From assembly GCF_002812485.1 (NCBI RefSeq), contig NZ_CP025003.1:4402001-4466000 (forward strand): a DNA stretch of 64,000 nt. The letters are read 5' to 3'. Each line of letters begins with the position of its first letter. The stretch's first letter is position 1. The DNA comes from Dickeya fangzhongdai (GTDB taxonomy: Bacteria; Pseudomonadota; Gammaproteobacteria; Enterobacterales; Enterobacteriaceae). Below, in pieces: positions 59,729-64,000 of this stretch. The translations under genes and the position numbers were made by a program. The notes below the pieces were generated by a model. That model made no database searches. It worked only from the letters and a program-made list of their open reading frames with translations, and was not told where the DNA came from.

Positions 59729-59863
59729 ATGAAAAGGACGTATCAGCTATTTCGCCAGATATCACTTGCCGCCTGTCTGATGACCGCCACAATCAGCCAG
59801 GTCGGCGCCCATACCGTGTCACCAGTCACTCCCAACGCGATGGCGACGACCCGCGCCATCTAC
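59729..59863 (+). pseudogene. GH26 mannanase gene, 5' fragment (signal peptide)
   Basis: The first 45 codons: a signal peptide (QISLAACLMTATISQVGAHT) and the start of the mature region, ending ATTRAIY at the insertion point of an IS element. Joining 59863 to 61171 restores one open frame of 378 codons, so the gene was intact before insertion. A short hybrid reading frame runs into the IS and stops at 59896. Confidence 0.88.
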
Positions 59864-61170
59864 ATCTATGGACTACCTCCGTTTTGCAAGCACTGATTCT
59901 GGTTTTGGGTTGTTGCTTACATCTATCCGGCATCAGGAAAACCTGTGCCCAAATGGGTAATCCGCACACGATCGCCTCAACAACTGGACGGCCTCTGAGG
60001 CCAGTATAAAAATCAGGTTCCGATTGTGCAGGTGCAACCTGTCACCATTTCTCAGTACACTGCAACTTTTCTGGCTGGGAATTAACTTCCGGCTGCCTGA
60101 TATTCTGTATCATTTCTCAGCATCGACCAGATTATTCTCGCGTTCTTGTTAGCTACCGCCACGGTCGTTTTATTAAACCCTCGCCGTTCCCTCAACTGAT
60201 TAACCCACTGATGCAGACAGCTATCATTCTTATTCGTGGCAACCCTGACGACAGCGCGGGCACCATGAATAAAAAGAGTCCGCAGATGCTTGTCGCCTTT
60301 TTTCGTCATATTCATGAGAACTTGCCTGTCACCACTTGAGTGTTGCCGGGGAACCAGACCAAGCCACGCGGCGAAGTGACGACCATTTTTAAATTCAGTT
60401 CCTTTGCCAATAGCGGCAACAACAGCCGTTGCCGTTTTAGGACCAATACCTTTAACTTTGGCAATGCGCTGGCAGGCTTCAGATTGCCTGAACACAGCCT
60501 CTATTTCTTTATCAAAAAAGTTTATGCGACGACCAAGATCGTTAAAGAGATCATAGAGTTCTGCAATCGTCCTGCGCATTCTGGTACTGAGACCATTTTC
60601 TGCATCTTCAAGGATCAGCGGAACTGCATGACGAACTCTTGAGACCGCTGCACCGATTGTTATTCCCCGGTCAAGCAGCAGTCCTCTGATTTGACAGACG
60701 GTTGCAGTACGATGATTGACAATACGTTGTCTTGCACGGTGCAGAGCCTGAATATCCTGCTGTTCGGGACTTTTAGGCGGAACAAACTGCATCGTGGGTT
60801 GCATAAGGGCCACAGCTATCGCCTGTGCATCATTACCGTCATTTTTTTGCCCGCGAACAAAAGGTTTTACATACTGTGGGCTGATGACTTTTACTTTATG
60901 TCCCAGTTTTTCAAACTCGCGTTGCCAGTAAAATGCCCCTGTTGACGCTTCGATACCAATCAGACAGGCAGGAATATTTGCCACCGTCTGGAGTAATTCT
61001 TTTCGGCCGGTACGTTTTGTATAAACCGGTTTGCCAGCCTGGTTTAATCCGCAAAGCTGGAAAACATTTTTAGCCAGATCAATACCCAGAAATACGATAT
61101 TCATGGTGACTCTCCTGTTGAGCATATTTCGTACAGTTAACCGCAGGGGGAGGAGGTAGTCCATCCCATT
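59864..61170 (-). mobile_element. IS110-family (IS1111-like) insertion sequence
   Basis: A 1307-bp element inserted in the mannanase gene. Inverted repeats of 13 bp (ATGGACTACCTCC) lie slightly inside the ends, at 59868-59880 and 61152-61164, a feature of the IS1111 group. No target-site duplication is seen, as is usual for this family. The outer edges are fixed by restoration of the mannanase reading frame. One transposase gene fills most of it. A 218-base non-coding stretch lies after the transposase stop. Confidence 0.88.
60082..61104 (-). CDS. IS110-family transposase
   Basis: 340 residues from the ATG at 61104. It has a DEDD-type catalytic N-terminal domain (FLGIDLAKNVFQL, IGIEASTGAFYW, KNDGNDAQAIAVA) and a C-terminal helix-hairpin-helix/serine domain (VKGIGPKTATAVVAAIG, AWLGLVPRQHSSGD), both typical of IS110 recombinases. 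It appears intact. Confidence 0.95.
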   Translation of the reverse strand: MNIVFLGIDLAKNVFQLCGLNQAGKPVYTKRTGRKELLQTVANIPACLIGIEASTGAFYWQREFEKLGHKVKVISPQYVKPFVRGQKNDGNDAQAIAVALMQPTMQFVPPKSPEQQDIQALHRARQRIVNHRTATVCQIRGLLLDRGITIGAAVSRVRHAVPLILEDAENGLSTRMRRTIAELYDLFNDLGRRINFFDKEIEAVFRQSEACQRIAKVKGIGPKTATAVVAAIGKGTEFKNGRHFAAWLGLVPRQHSSGDRQVLMNMTKKGDKHLRTLFIHGARAVVRVATNKNDSCLHQWVNQLRERRGFNKTTVAVANKNARIIWSMLRNDTEYQAAGS

Positions 61171-62172
61171 AACTGGATGGCGCACCTGCCGAATCGCAGC
61201 GATTCCCGCCTGCTCTCCGGCGCGTTTGGCGGCTACGCCAATATCGGCGGCGATGACGCCTTCTCGCTAGCCGAAGCGGAGAACATCGCCGCCCGTACCG
61301 GTCAGTATCCGGCCATCTACGCCTGCGACTACGCGCGCGGCTGGGACCGAACCTCCGCGGGTAACGAGGCGGATCTGGTGGATTACAGCTGCAACAGCAC
61401 ACTGATCGATTACTGGAAAAAAGGCGGTCTGGTGCAAATCAGCCATCATCTGCCCAACCCGGTATTTGCCGGCAACGATCCCGGCACCGGCGAAGGCGGG
61501 CTGAAAAAAGCAGTCAGCAACGAGCAACTGGCTGCCGTGCTGCAATCAGGAACGCCGGAGCGCACCCGTTGGTTGGCTATTCTGGACAAGGTGGCGGCCG
61601 GGCTCATGCAGTTGCAACAGCAAGGCGTGGTAGTGCTGTACCGCCCGCTGCATGAAATGAACGGCGAGTGGTTCTGGTGGGGCGCCACCGGCTACAACAC
61701 CCATGACACCACGCGAATGAACCTGTATATCCGTCTGTACCGCGACATCTACACCTATTTCACCCAGACCAAAGGGCTGAACAACCTGCTGTGGGTGTAC
61801 GCGCCGGACGCCAACCGCCAGGACAAGACCGGGTTCTACCCCGGCGACGCTTACGTGGATATCGCCGGGCTGGATATGTATCTGGACAACCCGGCCAATC
61901 TCAGCGGTTACGACGAGATGTTGCGGTTGAACAAGCCGTTCGCCTTAACCGAGGTCGGCCCGTCCACCACCAACCAGCAGTTTGATTACGCCCGTCTGGT
62001 CAGCATCATCAAAAGCCATTTCCCCAAAACCGTCTACTTCCTGCCCTGGAATAACGTCTGGAGTCCGGTGAAAAATCTGAATGCCTCCGCCGCCTACAAC
62101 GACAGTAGCGTCGTCAACCGGGGCGGCATCTGGAACGGCAGCCAGTTGACGCCGATCGTCGAAGCCAACTGA
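61171..62172 (+). pseudogene. GH26 beta-mannanase gene, 3' fragment (catalytic domain)
   Basis: 333 codons of a glycoside hydrolase family 26 domain. The acid/base Glu is in RPLHEMNGEWFWWG and the nucleophile Glu in FALTEVGPST. It would cut beta-1,4-mannans of plant cell walls and be secreted, since the separated 5' fragment encodes a signal peptide. The IS element removes both start and signal, so the gene is inactive unless the element leaves. An internal ATG at 61177 could give an unsecreted protein. Confidence 0.9.
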
Positions 62173-62200
62173 TGCTATAAAAAACCAATGCCATAAAAAA

Positions 62201-62224
62201 ACAGGCCCCGAAATCGGGGCCTGT
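62201..62224. terminator. Bidirectional terminator between mannanase gene and pgi
   Basis: ACAGGCCCCG/CGGGGCCTGT with an AAAT loop. A-run upstream and T-rich downstream serve both convergent genes. Confidence 0.92.
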
Positions 62225-62248
62225 TGTTATTGAGCGCCTGCGCCGTCA

Positions 62249-63898
62249 TTACGCACGCCACTGTTTGAAGCGGTTGATCAGCCCGTTGGTAGAACTGTCG
62301 TGGCTGCTGACGGCGCTGTCATCCTGCAGTTCCGGCAGGATACGGTTAGCCAGCTGTTTGCCCAGCTCCACGCCCCACTGGTCGAAAGTGAAGATGTTCA
62401 GGATCGCGCCCTGGGTGAAGATCTTGTGCTCGTAAAGCGCGATCAGCGCCCCCAGGCTGTACGGAGTGATTTCCCGCAGCAGGATGGAGTTGGTCGGACG
62501 GTTGCCTTCAAACACTTTGAACGGCGCCACGTGCTCGACGTCTTTGGCGGATTTGCCGGCCGCTGCAAACTCCGCTTCCACTACCTCGCGGGATTTGCCG
62601 AACGCCAGCGCCTCGGTCTGAGCGAAGAAGTTCGACAGCAGCTTGTTGTGGTGGTCGCTCAGTGCGTTATGGGTGAGCGCCGGCGCGATGAAGTCGCACG
62701 GCACCAGCTTGGTGCCCTGATGGATCAACTGGTAAAACGCGTGCTGACCGTTGGTGCCCGGTTCGCCCCAGATGATCGGTCCGGTCTGGTAATCCACCGG
62801 GTTGCCGTTGCGATCGACGTACTTACCGTTGGACTCCATGTTGCCCTGCTGGAAGTAGGCCGCAAAGCGATGCATGTACTGATCGTACGGCAGAATCGCT
62901 TCAGTTTCCGCGCCAAAAAAGTTGTTGTACCAGATGCCGATCAGCGCCAACAGCACCGGCAGGTTTTTCTCGGCCGGGGTGGTGGCGAAATGCTGGTCCA
63001 TAGCGTGCGCGCCGCTCAGCAGCTGCTCGAAGTTGTCGAAGCCGATGGACAGCACGATCGACAGGCCGATGGCGGACCACAGCGAATAACGGCCGCCGAC
63101 CCAGTCCCAGAATTCGAACATGTTGTCGGTGTCGATACCGAATTCGCCGACGGCTTTGGCGTTGGTGGACAGCGCCGCGAAGTGTTTGGCGACATGTTTT
63201 TCATCGCCGGCCGCCTTCAGGAACCAGTCGCGCGCGCTGTGGGCGTTGGTCATGGTTTCCTGCGTGGTGAACGTCTTGGAGGCCACCAGGAACAGCGTGG
63301 TTTCCGGGTTGACGCGTTTGAGGGTTTCGGCGATGTGGGTGCCGTCGACGTTGGAAACGAAGTGCATATTAAGGTGATTTTTATACGGGCGCAGCGCCTC
63401 GGTCACCATGAACGGCCCCAGGTCGGACCCGCCGATACCAATGTTCACCACGTCGGTGATCGCCTTGCCGGTATAGCCTTTCCACTCGCCGCCGATCACG
63501 CGTTCGCTGAACTGCTTCATCTTTTGCAGCACGGCGTTCACTTCCGGCATCACATCCTTGCCGTCGACCACGATCGGCGTGTTGCTACGGTTGCGCAACG
63601 CGACATGCAGTACGGCGCGCGCTTCGGTGCGGTTGATCTTCTCGCCGGAAAACATCGACTTGATGGCAGCGGACAGATCGGTTTCACGCGCCAGCGCCTG
63701 CAGTTTTTCCAGCGTGTCGGCGGTGATGCGATTCTTGGAATAATCCACCAGCATCAGGTCGCCGAACGTGGCGGAAAAGTGAGAGAAACGCTCGGGATCC
63801 TGCGCGAACAGATCGCTGATCTGCACCTCTTTCATCGCGGCAAAATGCTGCTGCAATGCCTGCCAGGCGGCAGTCTGCGTCGGGTTGATATTTTTCAT
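62249..63898 (-). CDS. pgi: Glucose-6-phosphate isomerase
   Basis: 549 residues from the ATG at 63898 ([12 protein letters not shown]), the length of E. coli Pgi. It interconverts glucose 6-phosphate and fructose 6-phosphate. [13 protein letters not shown], the catalytic base region [19 protein letters not shown] and [10 protein letters not shown] are the classical signatures. Confidence 0.98.
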   Translation of the reverse strand: MKNINPTQTAAWQALQQHFAAMKEVQISDLFAQDPERFSHFSATFGDLMLVDYSKNRITADTLEKLQALARETDLSAAIKSMFSGEKINRTEARAVLHVALRNRSNTPIVVDGKDVMPEVNAVLQKMKQFSERVIGGEWKGYTGKAITDVVNIGIGGSDLGPFMVTEALRPYKNHLNMHFVSNVDGTHIAETLKRVNPETTLFLVASKTFTTQETMTNAHSARDWFLKAAGDEKHVAKHFAALSTNAKAVGEFGIDTDNMFEFWDWVGGRYSLWSAIGLSIVLSIGFDNFEQLLSGAHAMDQHFATTPAEKNLPVLLALIGIWYNNFFGAETEAILPYDQYMHRFAAYFQQGNMESNGKYVDRNGNPVDYQTGPIIWGEPGTNGQHAFYQLIHQGTKLVPCDFIAPALTHNALSDHHNKLLSNFFAQTEALAFGKSREVVEAEFAAAGKSAKDVEHVAPFKVFEGNRPTNSILLREITPYSLGALIALYEHKIFTQGAILNIFTFDQWGVELGKQLANRILPELQDDSAVSSHDSSTNGLINRFKQWRA

Positions 63899-63910
63899 CA
63901 CACTACTCTT

Positions 63911-63942
63911 CGGTTTGAGAACAAGTCGGTTTGAGAACAAGT
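63911..63942. repeat. 16-bp tandem repeat upstream of pgi
   Basis: CGGTTTGAGAACAAGT occurs twice head to tail, 12 bases before the pgi ATG, in the leader. No promoter is obvious in the remaining sequence to the window end. Confidence 0.85.
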
Positions 63943-64000
63943 CGGTCGCCGGGCGGGAAATCCTGCCCGCTTTTTCCCGATTGTATCCCTTAACGCCGTG

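Overview
The window is enterobacterial, and within that most like a soft-rot Pectobacteriaceae genome, probably Dickeya or a close relative. The orn-rsgA-psd-mscM-epmA-frdABCD-blc-efp-epmB-yjeI order is typical of Enterobacterales, the nif genes are Klebsiella-like, and there is a plant cell-wall mannanase gene. Most core genes are GC-rich. Several inserted segments are clearly AT-richer.

Positions 1-23,107 hold a nitrogen-fixation region read mainly on the minus strand: nifHDKTY, nifENX, nifUSV (nifV is cut by the window edge) and a divergent nifJ on the plus strand. I can see four sigma-54 (-24/-12) promoters, before nifH, nifE, nifU and nifJ. Each has an upstream TGT-N10-ACA NifA-type site. 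Foreign material sits only between transcription units: (i) an AT-rich type VI secretion cassette (hcp, a DUF2778/Tlde1-like effector and a small membrane protein) between nifX and nifU, (ii) a chemoreceptor, an STN-domain lipoprotein and a hipBA-type toxin-antitoxin pair between nifY and nifE, and (iii) an unrecognised 248-residue protein between nifH and nifJ.

Positions 23,125-36,187 are a minus-strand secretion locus: two HlyD-like adaptors, a PqqD-like/M50-protease/HlyD fusion, a secreted tail-collar protein, a 1959-residue DUF4347 repeat protein and a TolC-like outer-membrane lipoprotein. No ABC ATPase is present. ERIC repeats and two broken genes (36.4-37.9 kb) separate it from the next region.

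Positions 38,018-44,518 are a compact gene set that I read as a pathway for a free chlorinated amino acid: a threonine-type adenylation enzyme, a free carrier protein, a SyrB2-like non-haem iron halogenase with the HxA signature, an AlaX-type tRNA editing protein, an EamA exporter and a type II thioesterase, all in one tightly packed operon. A LysE-family exporter and an XRE-cupin regulator lie beside it. The predicted product is 4-chloro-L-threonine. This is the most interesting part of the window. It lies beside the 3' end of a tRNA-Gly gene.

Positions 44,941-64,000 are conserved backbone: tRNA-Gly, orn, rsgA, psd, mscM, epmA, frdABCD, blc, a DUF486 protein, efp, epmB and yjeI. After these come a GH26 mannanase gene split by an IS110/IS1111-type element, then pgi. 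The EF-P modification enzymes EpmA and EpmB both lie near their substrate gene efp.
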